Part shown: piece by piece, positions 40,681-50,458 of the stretch
Position numbering within the stretch: the first letter of the stretch is position 1
Layout: each line of letters begins with the position of its first letter
Translations under genes and position numbers: made by a program
The notes under the pieces: model-generated
Databases searched by the model: none
Told to the model about the DNA's origin: nothing
What the model saw: only the letters and a program-made list of their open reading frames with translations
Origin: Streptomyces lunaelactis
GTDB lineage: Bacteria > Actinomycetota > Actinomycetes > Streptomycetales > Streptomycetaceae
DNA length: 64,000 nucleotides
NCBI RefSeq assembly: GCF_003054555.1
Contig: NZ_CP026304.1
Location: 1,550,001-1,614,000, forward strand
Direction: 5' to 3'

Positions 40681-41844
40681 TCAGTCCCGTGCCAGTCCGA
40701 ACCTCGCGCGAAAGCCCGTCGCCCTGTCGTCCGCCGCCACCGACGCCGCGCCGTCCGTCACCGTCTCGTACACCGACAGGATGTCCGCCCCCACCGTCGA
40801 CCAGTCGAAGCGCCGCACATGTGCACTCCCCCGCTCCCGCAGCTCCGCCAGCCGCTCCGGGTCCCGGAGCAGCCGTACCGCCGCGGTCGCCAGCGCGTCC
40901 GCGTTCTCGTTCGCGAACAGCTCGCCCGCCGCCCCCTGGTCCAGCACCTGCGCGAACGCGTCCAGGTCGCTCGCCAGCACCGGCGCACCGGCCGACATCG
41001 CCTCGACGAGGATGATGCCGAAGCTCTCCCCGCCCGTGTTCGGCGCGACGTACAGATCGATGCTGCGCAGCAGGCGCGCCTTGTCCTCGTCGCTGACCAT
41101 CCCGAGAAACTCGACCCGTGAGCGCATGTCGACGGGCAGCGAAGCGACCGCCTCCTCCTCGTCGCCCCGGCCCGCCACCAGCAGCCGCGTGTCCGGGCAC
41201 TCCGCGAGAATCTTCGGCAGTGCCTGCATCAGCACCGGCAGGCCCTTGCGGGGCTCGTCGATACGCCCTATGAAGCCGATCGTGCCGCCCTGCCACTCCG
41301 CCTTCGGCTCGGCCTTGTCGAAGAAGCCGACGTCGACGCCGTTCGGGATGACGACCGCGTCCCCGCCCAGGTGCTCGACGAGCGTCCGGCGGGCGTACTC
41401 ACTGACCGCGATCCGGGCGCTGATCTTCTCCAGCGCCGGCTGCAGTATCGGGTATGCGGCGATCATGGCGCGCGACCGCGGATTGGAGGTGTGGAACGTC
41501 GCGACGATCGGCCCCTGCGCCGCCCAGCAGCTCAGCAGCCCCAGGGAGGGCGAGGCCGGCTCATGGATGTGGATGACGTCGAAGGTTCCGTCGTGCAGCC
41601 AGCGCCGCACCCGTGCCGCCGACAGGAAGCCGAAGTTCAGCCGGGCCACCGAGCCGTTGTACGGGACGGGCACGGCCCGGCCCGCCGAGACGACGTACGG
41701 CGGAAGCGGTGTCTCGTCGTCCGCCGGTGCCAGTACCGACACCTCGTGGCCGAGCCGGATCAGATGTTCCGCGAGATCCCTGATGTGGAATTGGACGCCG
41801 CCCGGTACGTCCCAGGAGTACGGGCAGACGATGCCGATCCTCAC
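40681..41844 (-). CDS. pimA: GT4 glycosyltransferase, PimA-like phosphatidylinositol mannosyltransferase
   Basis: PimA adds the first mannose from GDP-mannose to phosphatidylinositol at the inner face of the membrane. The 387-residue GT-B protein has the acceptor loop DVPGGVQFHIRDLAEHL near the N-terminus, FIGRIDEPRKGLPVL, and the EX7E-type donor motif GGESFGIILVEAMSAG. The GTG start (41842-41844) overlaps the acyltransferase stop (GTGA). The gene order PIP synthase - acyltransferase - this enzyme is the mycobacterial PIM order, which supports the specific assignment over a generic GT4. Confidence 0.88.
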   Translation of the reverse strand: MRIGIVCPYSWDVPGGVQFHIRDLAEHLIRLGHEVSVLAPADDETPLPPYVVSAGRAVPVPYNGSVARLNFGFLSAARVRRWLHDGTFDVIHIHEPASPSLGLLSCWAAQGPIVATFHTSNPRSRAMIAAYPILQPALEKISARIAVSEYARRTLVEHLGGDAVVIPNGVDVGFFDKAEPKAEWQGGTIGFIGRIDEPRKGLPVLMQALPKILAECPDTRLLVAGRGDEEEAVASLPVDMRSRVEFLGMVSDEDKARLLRSIDLYVAPNTGGESFGIILVEAMSAGAPVLASDLDAFAQVLDQGAAGELFANENADALATAAVRLLRDPERLAELRERGSAHVRRFDWSTVGADILSVYETVTDGAASVAADDRATGFRARFGLARD

Positions 41845-42746
41845 GTCCGCTCCTCCCGGGGCTCGAGATCCGCGAGCCACAGCCGCTGCAGCATGTGCCA
41901 GTCCTCCGGGTGCTCGGTGATTCCCGTGGCGTAGGCATCGGCCAGCGCCTGTGTCATGGAGGACGTCTTCTCGGTCCGGGTACCTGTCTCCGGCACCTCG
42001 ACAGGTGCGTGGATCCGGCCCTGCATCTTGGACTCGTCGGCATACCACAGCGTCACCGGCAGCAGCAGCGCGCCGGTCTGCTGGGCCAGCAGCGCCGGTC
42101 CGGCCGGCATCCGGGCCGTCTCCCCGAAGTACTTCACCTCGACGCCCGATGCCGACAGATCACGGTCGGCGACCAGGCAGACCAGGCTGCCGGAGCGCAG
42201 CCGCCGGGCCAGCGTGCCGAAGGCCGTGCCGCCGCTGTGGGGCAGCACCTCCATGCCGAGGCTCTCGCGGTAGGCCACGAACCGGTCGTACAGCGTCTCG
42301 GGCTTGAGTCGCTCGGCGACGGTGGTGAACGGGATGCCCAGGGTCCTGGTGACCCACACGCCCGCCAGGTCCCAGTTCGCCAGATGCGGCAGCGCGAGTA
42401 TCACTCCGCGGCCGGAGGCGAGGCCGTCCGTCAGATAGTGGGCGTCCTTGATGTGAACGTTCTTCGCGACGCGCTCGGCGCTCCAGGTGGGCAGCCGGAA
42501 CGACTCCATCCAGTAGCGCATGTACGAGCGCATACCTGCCTTGGAGAGCTCTGCGAGACGCTCGGGGGTCGCGTCGGGCACCACCCGGGCGAGGTTCGAC
42601 TCCAGCCGCAGCACGCTCTTGCCGCGCCGCTTCCACGCGATGTCGGCGATGGTGCGGCCGAGGGCCGCGGCCGCCGGCTCGGGCAGCTTCTTGACGGTGC
42701 TCCAGCCGAGCCCGTACAGCCCGTCGGTCAGACGGTCCCGCATCAC
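41841..42746 (-). CDS. phosphatidylinositol mannoside acyltransferase, LpxL/HtrB family
   Basis: A 301-residue peripheral or single-span acyltransferase that would acylate the mannose of PIM1/PIM2 (PatA-like). The family HX4D motif is HLANWD with H121 and D126. DRDLSASGVEVKYFGE, typical of LpxL-fold proteins, follows. The GTG start (42744-42746) overlaps the PIP synthase stop (GTGA), and its stop overlaps pimA. The patA assignment comes from context. Confidence 0.88.
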   Translation of the reverse strand: MMRDRLTDGLYGLGWSTVKKLPEPAAAALGRTIADIAWKRRGKSVLRLESNLARVVPDATPERLAELSKAGMRSYMRYWMESFRLPTWSAERVAKNVHIKDAHYLTDGLASGRGVILALPHLANWDLAGVWVTRTLGIPFTTVAERLKPETLYDRFVAYRESLGMEVLPHSGGTAFGTLARRLRSGSLVCLVADRDLSASGVEVKYFGETARMPAGPALLAQQTGALLLPVTLWYADESKMQGRIHAPVEVPETGTRTEKTSSMTQALADAYATGITEHPEDWHMLQRLWLADLEPREERT

Positions 42747-43408
42747 GTCGCCTCAGCCTCGTTCCCCTGTGCCGCGGCGGCGTCGGCCTCCGCGGACTCC
42801 CGTCGTACGGTCACCACCCGCTGCCCCAGCGTCACCAGGCTGCCGACGGCGACGATCCACAGTGCGATCGGCAGCAGTACGTCGATTCCGGGCACCCCGA
42901 AGTTGTTCAGTCCCGCCAGGCCCGCCGCGACCAGTGAGATCACCAGCCGCTCGGCCCGCTCGATCAGTCCGTTGACGGCGACCGGCAGGCCAATCGATTC
43001 GCCTCGGGCCTTGGTGTACGAGACGACCTGGCCGCTCGCCAGACAGAAAATGGCGACGGCGCACAGCACATTGTCGTTTCCCGTGCCCGCGTACCAGAGC
43101 GCGAAGCCGGCGAAGATCGCGCTGTCGGCGACCCGGTCGAGCGTCGAGTCCAGGAATGCCCCCCAGCGGCTCGAAACCCCCGCCTGCCGCGCCATGTTGC
43201 CGTCGACCAGATCGGAGAAGACGAACAGCGTGATGACGATCGTGCCCCAGAAGAACTCTCCCCGGGGGAAGAAGACCAGCGCACCCGCCACCACTCCGGC
43301 CGTGCCGACGAGGGTGACAGCGTCGGGGCTCACCCCACGTCGGAGCAGAAATGCGGCGAACGGTGTGAGGACACGCGTGAAGAATGCACGCGCGTACTTG
43401 TTCAGCAT
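42743..43408 (-). CDS. pgsA: CDP-alcohol phosphatidyltransferase, probable phosphatidylinositol phosphate synthase
   Basis: A 221-residue membrane enzyme with six helices. The CDP-alcohol motif D-x2-D-G-x2-A-R-x8-G-x3-D-x3-D is complete: D66, D69, G70, A73, R74, G83, D87, D91. In this gene neighbourhood the enzyme joins CDP-diacylglycerol with inositol 1-phosphate to give PIP, the precursor of PI and PIMs. ATG 43406-43408 is the first credible start; a possible promoter (TTGGAG...TACGAT, 43463-43489 on the minus strand) lies upstream. The gene name follows mycobacterial pgsA1. Confidence 0.9.
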   Translation of the reverse strand: MLNKYARAFFTRVLTPFAAFLLRRGVSPDAVTLVGTAGVVAGALVFFPRGEFFWGTIVITLFVFSDLVDGNMARQAGVSSRWGAFLDSTLDRVADSAIFAGFALWYAGTGNDNVLCAVAIFCLASGQVVSYTKARGESIGLPVAVNGLIERAERLVISLVAAGLAGLNNFGVPGIDVLLPIALWIVAVGSLVTLGQRVVTVRRESAEADAAAAQGNEAEAT

Positions 43409-43677
43409 GGCCTTCCCGAGGGTTCGGTGGGCCGCATGGCCCCATCGGCCACCGGCTGGCCCATCGTAGCCAGGACCGACGTGCTCCAACGAGGCACACC
43501 CTCCTCCCGCGGTCGCGTACGACGTATGGACGCACCGTGACGTGAGTGGAAAGCTCGAAAGACCACCGCGGGCATCGCCGGAGCTGCACCCGAATGCCGT
43601 CCGGGGCCTTCTACACGGCTCCCCGCACCCGCGGCCCCCTCTCCTCACCGTGAAAAATCGATCGGGAGGCAAGAATC

Positions 43678-45885
43678 ATGGGCGACAAGGCAAACGCACA
43701 CCCCGGAGCCGCCGGCAGGGCAGCTACGGCCGACCGGCCCTCTTCCGTACGGAATGTGGTACTGGTCGGCCACTCCGGATCGGGCAAGACAACATTGATC
43801 GAGGCCCTCGCGCTGACCGCGGGAGCGGTCAACCGGGCGGGCCGGGTCGAAGACGGAGGAACGGTCTCCGACTACGACGAGATCGAGCACCGTCAGCAAC
43901 GTTCCGTACAGCTCTCCCTCGTCCCCGTCGAATGGGGCGGGTACAAAATCAATCTGCTGGACACTCCCGGATATGCCGACTTCGTCGGGGAGCTCAGGGC
44001 CGGTCTGCGAGCCGCGGACGCGGCCCTTTTCGTTGTGTCGGCTGCGCAGGAGGCCGATGCGATCGCGGGCGCGACCCGCATGGTGTGGGAGGAGTGCGCG
44101 GCCGTCGGGATGCCGCGGGCGATCGTCGTCACTCATCTGGAGACCGCGCGCACCGACTTCGAGGAGCTGACCCGGGTCTGCGGCCGGATCTTCGGCGGGG
44201 ACGACCCCGACGCCGTACTGCCGCTGTATCTGCCGCAGTACGGGGCCCGGACCCCCGACGGCCACGCCCCGGTCACTGGCCTGGTCGGACTGCTCTCCCA
44301 GAAGATCTTCGACTACTCCTCCGGCGAGCGTAAGGAGACCCTGCCCGATGCCGAGCAGACGCCGCTGATCGAGGAGGCCCGCAATCGGCTGATCGAAGGG
44401 ATCATCGCCGAGAGCGAGGACGAGACGCTCATGGACCACTATCTCGGCGGCGGCGAGATCGACATCAAGACGCTGATCGAGGATCTGGAGAAGGCTGTCG
44501 CGCGCGGCATCTTCCACCCCGTGCTCGCGGCCGCACCCGCGCCGGAGGGCGCCAAGGAGGGCCTCGGCACTGTCGAGCTGCTCGAGCTGATCACGGGCGG
44601 ATTCCCGACCCCGCTGGAGCCCGTGGCCCCCGCCGTCACAACCCCGCAGGGCGCACCGCGCCCGCAGATCAGCTGCGATCCCGAGGGCCCGCTGGTGGCC
44701 GAGGTGGTCAAGACCGCCTCGGACCCCTACGTCGGCCGGATCTCTCTCGTACGCGTCTTCTCCGGCACCCTGCGACCCGACGACACGGTGCATGTGTCGG
44801 GCCACGGGCTCGCCGACCGCGGGCACGAGGACCATGACGTCGACGAGCGCATCGGCGCGCTGTCCGCGCCGTTCGGCAAGCAGCAGCGCCCGCTCCCCCA
44901 GGTCATCGCCGGCGACCTCGCGTGCGTCGCGAAACTGGGCCGGGCCGAGACCGGGGACACGCTCTCGGCGAAGGACGACCCGCTGCTGATGGAGCCCTGG
45001 ACGATGCCCGATCCGCTGCTGCCGGTCGCCATTCAGGCGCACAGCAAGGCGGACGAGGACAAGCTCTCCCAGGGGCTTTCGCGGCTGGTCGCCGAGGATC
45101 CGACGATGCGTCTGGAGCAGAACCGGGCCACGCACCAGGTGGTGCTGTGGTGCATGGGCGAGGCGCATGTGGATGTCGCGCTGGAGCGGCTGCGCAGCCG
45201 GTACGGGGTCCAGGTCGATGTGGTGCCGTACAAGGTGTCGCTGCGGGAGACCTTCGGCGACCGGTCGTCGGGCCGCGGGCGCCATGTGAAGCAGTCCGGT
45301 GGGCACGGCCAGTACGCGATCTGCGAGATCGAGGTGGATCCGCTGCCGCCGGGGTCCGGTATCGAGTTCGTCGACAAGGTCGTGGGCGGTGCGGTGCCGC
45401 GGCAGTTCATCCCGTCCGTGGAGAAGGGGGTACGCGCCCAGGCGGCGCACGGCGTCGCGGCCGGGTACCCGCTCGTCGACGTACGGATCACGCTGCTGGA
45501 CGGGAAAGCGCACTCGGTGGACTCCTCCGACGCGGCCTTCCAGACGGCGGGCGCGCTGGCGCTGCGGGAGGCGTCCGCGGAGGCGCGTATCGATCTGCTG
45601 GAGCCGGTGGCCGAAGTGCGGGTGCTGGTCCCGGACGAGTACGTGGGTCCGGTGATGAGCGATCTGTCGGGGCGGCGCGGCCGGGTGGTCGGCACCGAGC
45701 AGGCCGGCGGGGCGCGCACGCTCGTACGGGCCGAGGTGCCGGAGATGGAGATCGGGCGGTACGCGGTCGATCTGCGGTCCATCTCGCACGGGACGGGCCA
45801 GTTCAGCCGCTCGTACGCGCGTCATGAGGCGATGCCTCCGCAGGTGGCCGCCAGGGTTCGCGAACCGTCCGAAAACGGGGCGTAG
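43678..45885 (+). CDS. elongation factor G-like protein (EF-G2 type)
   Basis: A 735-residue protein with the full five-domain EF-G layout. The P-loop GHSGSGKT (31-38) and G3 DTPGYADF (95-102) are recognisable. The switch I RGIT motif reads RSVQ (75-78) and the guanine-specificity motif NKxD reads THLE (152-155). Domain IV keeps GRGRHVKQSGGHGQYA. Such paralogues in actinobacteria have been reported to bind GTP without ribosome-stimulated hydrolysis. It is not the main fusA, which belongs with the rpsL-rpsG-tuf genes. The ATG follows GGGAGG. Expression may be tied to the membrane-protein gene downstream. Confidence 0.9.
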   Translation: MGDKANAHPGAAGRAATADRPSSVRNVVLVGHSGSGKTTLIEALALTAGAVNRAGRVEDGGTVSDYDEIEHRQQRSVQLSLVPVEWGGYKINLLDTPGYADFVGELRAGLRAADAALFVVSAAQEADAIAGATRMVWEECAAVGMPRAIVVTHLETARTDFEELTRVCGRIFGGDDPDAVLPLYLPQYGARTPDGHAPVTGLVGLLSQKIFDYSSGERKETLPDAEQTPLIEEARNRLIEGIIAESEDETLMDHYLGGGEIDIKTLIEDLEKAVARGIFHPVLAAAPAPEGAKEGLGTVELLELITGGFPTPLEPVAPAVTTPQGAPRPQISCDPEGPLVAEVVKTASDPYVGRISLVRVFSGTLRPDDTVHVSGHGLADRGHEDHDVDERIGALSAPFGKQQRPLPQVIAGDLACVAKLGRAETGDTLSAKDDPLLMEPWTMPDPLLPVAIQAHSKADEDKLSQGLSRLVAEDPTMRLEQNRATHQVVLWCMGEAHVDVALERLRSRYGVQVDVVPYKVSLRETFGDRSSGRGRHVKQSGGHGQYAICEIEVDPLPPGSGIEFVDKVVGGAVPRQFIPSVEKGVRAQAAHGVAAGYPLVDVRITLLDGKAHSVDSSDAAFQTAGALALREASAEARIDLLEPVAEVRVLVPDEYVGPVMSDLSGRRGRVVGTEQAGGARTLVRAEVPEMEIGRYAVDLRSISHGTGQFSRSYARHEAMPPQVAARVREPSENGA

Positions 45886-45893
45886 TTGACGCT

Positions 45894-45925
45894 GCCGCCC
45901 GCCCCGCCCCCTTGCGGCGGGCGGC
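45894..45925 (+). terminator. hairpin after the EF-G-like gene
   Basis: GCCGCCCGCC (45894-45903) pairs with GGCGGGCGGC (45916-45925), followed by ATTTC. It starts 9 bp past the stop. Confidence 0.75.
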
Positions 45926-46021
45926 ATTTCACGGTCCTCTGACGAAGGCGGCACACCCCCGATACGCTGTGGTGCCCAGCTCAGAAGGTGTGCGGGGCGC
46001 GATAGTTGGGAACAGGCCGCA

Positions 46022-47707
46022 GTGCGGACGGGTGCGGCGATGGGGGCGGTAGTGGCCAACAACGGTTTTGATTTCACTCCCGGGGCTCAGGTCCCTCTCC
46101 TGGGCTCGGCCGGGCAGACGGCGGCGACACATGCGCTCGCCTCGGCCGCGTACCGCGACAGTCCCGTCGCGGATCTCCTCAAAGCCAACAGCGAGTGGCA
46201 CAAGTCCGATGTGAAGAAGGGCAAGTTCTCGCTCTTCGAGCCGAATCTGGGCGAGGCGTTCTCGCGTGCCGTGCAGGTCCGGATGCTGGGCGGCGCCCGC
46301 AAGGCCCTGATCCAGTCCTTCGGCACCGAGCCGCAGGCCGTGGTCGAGCACTGTCTGGCCGCCACCCGTATCCGCAAGGAACGGGACTCCAGGCTCACCG
46401 CCGTGATGGCGGCCTTCGGGCTGCTCTTCCTTCCCGGACTGCTGCTCTGGCTGGGGGTCTTCCAGCTCCGCCGCACGATCGCGGGCGCCCAGAACAAGCG
46501 CGCCGGGGCGCTGGGCACCCTGCTGCTCGTGGCCATCGGCCTCCTCGCCGTGATCTTCCTGGTGCGGCTGCCGTTCGGCGGGTTCTGGGCGTACTACGTA
46601 CGAGGCATGATCGTCGCCCCGGTCGTCGGCTGGGTGCTGGCCAAGCGGATCTGCGAGTCCACGGCGAAGGACATGCGCGCCCGCTGGACGAACCTCCTCG
46701 ATGGCGGCGGCATCGGCGCGAAGGTGCCGGAGGCCGTGCCCGGAAGCCCGGGCGAGACCTCGCGCGAGCAGCTGCGCCAGGGCCTGGAGAAGCTCACCGC
46801 CGAGCAGCAGTCCAACGCCGTCTTCTACGCCGGCCCCAAGGGGATACTCGGCATGGGCACCCGCTGGGGCAGCTGGCAGCTGGCCGAGGAGCTGGTCTCC
46901 AAGGAGGCCGGCAAGGAGATCAACCAGTTCCGCAGCTATGACGTGATACGGGCGATCCACGACAAGCTGAAGCTGCTGGAGCGCGGTCCGCTGAACTCCG
47001 GCGGCTTCCCCACTCCGTCGGTCAAGCACTGGATCGTGGCGCCGGTCGGTGAGAACGCCGGGGAGGTGTCCCGGCCGGACGGCCAGGACGTGGACACCTT
47101 CCAGGTCAAGAACCACGAAATACAGCGGATCTGCAACCACCAGCAGTTCGGCGGCGGAAACCGCCACTATCTGGGCGTGCAGTTCACGCTCTGGGACGGC
47201 CAGTTGGTGATCACCATGATGATCACCGTGACCGTGCTCCACGAGACGCTGCGCGTCGAGGTGACCGGGCATGCGCTCGGCCCGGTGCACTCGCTGTTCA
47301 CCACCAAGCCCAAGCCGAAGACCGTCACGGTCGCCAAGACGGTCCGGTTCTGGGAGACGGTCGACCGGCAGCTGCCGCTGGTGGAGGCACCCGAGGTGGT
47401 GCGGCTCGCGGTGCGCGCGCCCTTCACCTGGTACCCGCCGCTGCTGGACTTCCTGGGCGGCAAGCTGGTACTGCCCGAGCCGTTCGGACTGCGGCACGCC
47501 TGGGCGGAGAAGCCCTGGCGGCACCGGTTCATGGCGGACGACGCGATGCGCGCGGCGACGCCTGTGCTGCGTGTGACGCATGCCGCGGCGATGAAGGTGC
47601 TCGAGGAGAACGGCGTGGACACCGAGCGCTTCGGTAACCGCTCCATGGTCGTCAGCGCTTTTGTCCAGGACCCGACACCTCGCACGGCCGATCTCTACGA
47701 CGCGTAG
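46022..47707 (+). CDS. uncharacterised membrane protein
   Basis: Up to 561 residues. A soluble N-terminal part (1-125) is followed by three transmembrane helices at about 126-148, 163-182 and 188-208. A long C-terminal domain contains GPKGILGMGTRWGSWQLAEELVSKE, NHEIQRICNHQQFGGGNRHYLGVQFTLWDGQLVIT and a Trp-rich RAPFTWYPPLLDFLGG region. I do not recognise the family. GTG 46022, ATG 46040 and GTG 46052 are all possible starts, and the last has a G-rich ribosome-like stretch. It follows the EF-G-like gene with its own 136-bp gap and converges on the HIT gene. Confidence 0.75.
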   Translation: MRTGAAMGAVVANNGFDFTPGAQVPLLGSAGQTAATHALASAAYRDSPVADLLKANSEWHKSDVKKGKFSLFEPNLGEAFSRAVQVRMLGGARKALIQSFGTEPQAVVEHCLAATRIRKERDSRLTAVMAAFGLLFLPGLLLWLGVFQLRRTIAGAQNKRAGALGTLLLVAIGLLAVIFLVRLPFGGFWAYYVRGMIVAPVVGWVLAKRICESTAKDMRARWTNLLDGGGIGAKVPEAVPGSPGETSREQLRQGLEKLTAEQQSNAVFYAGPKGILGMGTRWGSWQLAEELVSKEAGKEINQFRSYDVIRAIHDKLKLLERGPLNSGGFPTPSVKHWIVAPVGENAGEVSRPDGQDVDTFQVKNHEIQRICNHQQFGGGNRHYLGVQFTLWDGQLVITMMITVTVLHETLRVEVTGHALGPVHSLFTTKPKPKTVTVAKTVRFWETVDRQLPLVEAPEVVRLAVRAPFTWYPPLLDFLGGKLVLPEPFGLRHAWAEKPWRHRFMADDAMRAATPVLRVTHAAAMKVLEENGVDTERFGNRSMVVSAFVQDPTPRTADLYDA

Positions 47708-47712
47708 CGGTG

Positions 47713-47758
47713 CCTGGCCCGAGGGCCTGATCCGGACGACAGGCCTACGCGGGCCAGG
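47713..47758. terminator. hairpin between membrane-protein gene and HIT gene
   Basis: CCTGGCCCG (47713-47721) pairs with CGGGCCAGG (47750-47758), with GGCCT/AGGCC pairing inside. The right arm overlaps the last codons of the HIT gene. It can serve both convergent genes. Confidence 0.6.
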
Positions 47759-48290
47759 CCTCGGCCAGCATCTTGCGCGTATCGGCGAGAAGCTGCGGCA
47801 GCACCTTGGTGTGCCCGACGACCGGCATGAAGTTGGTGTCCCCGCCCCAGCGCGGCACGACGTGCTGGTGCAGATGCGCGGCAATGCCGGCTCCGGCGAC
47901 CGTGCCCTGGTTCATCCCGATGTTGAAGCCGTGCGCCCCCGAGGCCTTGCGCAGCGCGGTCATCGCGTGCTTGGTGAACAGCGCGAGCTCGGCGGTCTCC
48001 GCCTCGTCCAGCTCGGTGTAGTCGGCGACGTGCCGGAAGGGCACCACCATCAGATGCCCGCCGTTGTACGGGTAGAGATTGAGCACCGCGTAGACGCGCG
48101 AGCCGCGGGCGATGACCAGCCCGTCCTCGTCCGACTGGGAGGGGATGGAGCAGAAGGGACAGCCGTCGTCGGCCCCTGGCCCGGTCGGCTTGTTCTCGCC
48201 CTGGATGTACGCCATGCGATGTGGCGTCCACAGGCGCTGGAACGCGTCCTGCGTCCCCACTCCGATCTGCTGCTCCGGCTCACTCGTCAT
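47745..48290 (-). CDS. HIT family protein, AP4A phosphorylase/hydrolase-like
   Basis: A 181-residue HIT protein with the active-site HLHQHVVPRW (His 139, 141, 143) and a CPFC pair at 44-47. The mycobacterial protein in the same position (between thrS and pgsA) is described as a diadenosine tetraphosphate phosphorylase, so a role in AP4A turnover is likely. That fits the neighbour thrS, since aminoacyl-tRNA synthetases make AP4A. I use ATG 48290; an ATG four codons upstream (48302) is possible, and neither has a strong ribosome site. Confidence 0.92.
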   Translation of the reverse strand: MTSEPEQQIGVGTQDAFQRLWTPHRMAYIQGENKPTGPGADDGCPFCSIPSQSDEDGLVIARGSRVYAVLNLYPYNGGHLMVVPFRHVADYTELDEAETAELALFTKHAMTALRKASGAHGFNIGMNQGTVAGAGIAAHLHQHVVPRWGGDTNFMPVVGHTKVLPQLLADTRKMLAEAWPA

Positions 48291-48328
48291 GCTGTGCAGC
48301 ATATGACTTCACCCGGCCGGGAAGGCCA

Positions 48329-48365
48329 GAGACCCCCGCAGTGCCGATCGCACCGCGGGGGTCTC
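48329..48365 (-). terminator. hairpin between thrS and the HIT gene
   Basis: GAGACCCCCGC (48329-48339) pairs with GCGGGGGTCTC (48355-48365), with an inner GTGC/GCAC stem. It begins 18 bp past the thrS stop and may end or attenuate transcription into the HIT gene. Confidence 0.7.
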
Positions 48366-48382
48366 GTATGCCGTGTCCCGGG

Positions 48383-50359
48383 TCAGAGCTGGACGCGCTC
48401 CTCGACGACCTTCGCGATCTTCGCGATGGCCTCGTCGACCGGGATGCCGTTCTCCTGCGAACCGTCGCGATAGCGGAAGGAGACCGCGCCGGCGGCCATG
48501 TCCTCGTCGCCCGCGATGACCATGAAGGGCACCTTCTGCTTCTGGGCGTTACGGATCTTCTTCTGCATACGGTCCGACGAGGAGTCCACCTCGACCCGCA
48601 GCCCCTTGGCCTTCGCCTTGGCGGCGAACTCCTGGAGGTACGGGATGTGGGCGTCACCGATCGGGATGCCGAGCGCCTGCACCGGCGCGAGCCAGGCCGG
48701 GAACGCGCCCGCGTAGTGCTCGAGCAGCACCGCGAAGAAGCGCTCGATCGAGCCGAACAGCGCGCGATGGATCATGACCGGGCGCTGCTTGGTGCCGTCC
48801 GGACCGGTGTACTCCAGGTCGAAGCGCTCGGGCAGGTTGAAGTCCAGCTGGACGGTGGACATCTGCCAGGTGCGGCCGATGGCGTCCTTCGCCTGCACGG
48901 AGATCTTCGGGCCGTAGAACGCGGCGCCGCCCGGGTCCGGGACCAGCGGGAGGCCCTGCTTTTCGGCCACCTTGCGCAGCGTCTCGGTGGCCTCCTCCCA
49001 GACCTCGTCGGAGCCGACGAACTTCTCCGGGTCCTTGGTGGAGAGCTCCAGATAGAAGTCGGTCAGGCCGTAGTCGCGCAGCAGGTTCAGCACGAAGGTC
49101 AGCGTCGAGTCGAGCTCGTCCGCCATCTGCTCCTTGGTGCAGTAGATGTGCGCGTCGTCCTGCGTGAAGCCGCGGGCCCTGGTCAGACCGTGCACGACGC
49201 CCGACTTCTCGTACCGGTACACGGTGCCGAACTCGAAGAGGCGCATCGGCAGTTCACGGTAGGAGCGGCCGCGCGCATCGAAGATCAGGTTGTGCATCGG
49301 GCAGTTCATGGGCTTGAGGTAGTAGTCCGTGCCCTCGTCCAGCTGCATGGGCGGGTACATACCGTCGGCGTACCAGTCGAGGTGGCCCGAGGTCTCGAAC
49401 AGCTTCCCCTTGGTGGCGTGCGGGGTGTAGACGAACTCGTACCCCTCCTCCTCGTGCCGCTTGCGCGAGTAGTCCTCCATGACCCGGCGGACGACGCCGC
49501 CCCTGGGGTGGAAGACCGCGAGGCCGGAGCCGATCTGGTCGGGGATGGAGAACAGGTCCAGCTCGGAGCCGAGCTTGCGGTGGTCGCGCTTCTCGGCCTC
49601 GGCGAGGAACTCCAGGTGCGCCTTCAGCTCCTCCTTGGAGGGCCAGGCGGTGCCGTAGATGCGCTGCAGCATCGGGTTCTTCTCGCTGCCACGCCAGTAC
49701 GCGGCGGCGTTGCGCATCAGCTTGAACGCCGGGATGTTCCGGGTGGTGGGCAGGTGCGGACCGCGGCAGAGGTCCTTCCAGCACAGCTCACCGGTCTTGG
49801 CGTCCAGGTTGTCGTAGATGCTCAGCTCACCGCCGCCCACCTCGACGTCCGCACCGTCGTCGGAGGAGGCGGAGCCCTTGATCCCGATGAGCTCCAGTTT
49901 GTACGGCTCGTCCGCGAGCTCCGCGCGAGCGGCCTCGTCGGTCACCACCCGGCGGGAGAAGCGCTGGCCGCGCTTCTGGATCTCCTGCATCTTCTTCTCG
50001 ATGGCCTTGAGGTCATCGGGGTGGAAGGGCTTGTCGACATCGAAGTCGTAGTAGAAGCCGTCCTTGACGGGCGGGCCGATGCCGAGCTTGGCGTCGGGGA
50101 AGAGTTCCTGCACGGCCTGCGCCATGACGTGCGCGGTGGAGTGGCGCAGGATGCTGAGGCCGTCCTCGGAGGAGATCTCGACGGGCTCGACCTCCTCGCC
50201 GTCCCTGATCTCCTGCGCGAGGTCCTTGAGCTCACCGGCGATGCGGGCGGCGACGATGGTGCGCTCGCCGGCGAAGAGGTCGGCTGCCGTGGTGCCCGTG
50301 GTCACCACGCGCTCTTCCCGCTCGGAATCGCGTTGGATGATCACACGGACGTCTGACAC
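48383..50359 (-). CDS. thrS: threonyl-tRNA synthetase
   Basis: A 658-residue class II synthetase. A TGS domain (about 1-62) is followed by the editing domain with [11 protein letters not shown], the catalytic core with zinc ligand cysteine in KPMNCPMHN, motif 2 [23 protein letters not shown], motif 3 [11 protein letters not shown] and an anticodon domain. Length is typical. The start is GTG 50357-50359 with GGAGAG upstream. No T-box or operator hairpin is obvious in the 217 bp upstream, which is mostly a repeat element. Confidence 0.98.
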   Translation of the reverse strand: MSDVRVIIQRDSEREERVVTTGTTAADLFAGERTIVAARIAGELKDLAQEIRDGEEVEPVEISSEDGLSILRHSTAHVMAQAVQELFPDAKLGIGPPVKDGFYYDFDVDKPFHPDDLKAIEKKMQEIQKRGQRFSRRVVTDEAARAELADEPYKLELIGIKGSASSDDGADVEVGGGELSIYDNLDAKTGELCWKDLCRGPHLPTTRNIPAFKLMRNAAAYWRGSEKNPMLQRIYGTAWPSKEELKAHLEFLAEAEKRDHRKLGSELDLFSIPDQIGSGLAVFHPRGGVVRRVMEDYSRKRHEEEGYEFVYTPHATKGKLFETSGHLDWYADGMYPPMQLDEGTDYYLKPMNCPMHNLIFDARGRSYRELPMRLFEFGTVYRYEKSGVVHGLTRARGFTQDDAHIYCTKEQMADELDSTLTFVLNLLRDYGLTDFYLELSTKDPEKFVGSDEVWEEATETLRKVAEKQGLPLVPDPGGAAFYGPKISVQAKDAIGRTWQMSTVQLDFNLPERFDLEYTGPDGTKQRPVMIHRALFGSIERFFAVLLEHYAGAFPAWLAPVQALGIPIGDAHIPYLQEFAAKAKAKGLRVEVDSSSDRMQKKIRNAQKQKVPFMVIAGDEDMAAGAVSFRYRDGSQENGIPVDEAIAKIAKVVEERVQL

Positions 50360-50458
50360 CGGTCTCTCCTGACTGAGGGGGCTCGCGCATGGCGTACCGC
50401 CATGGCACTACGGATCCTACCGAGGCGGGGACGTCACTCGCGAAACGGTTGTTCCGAG

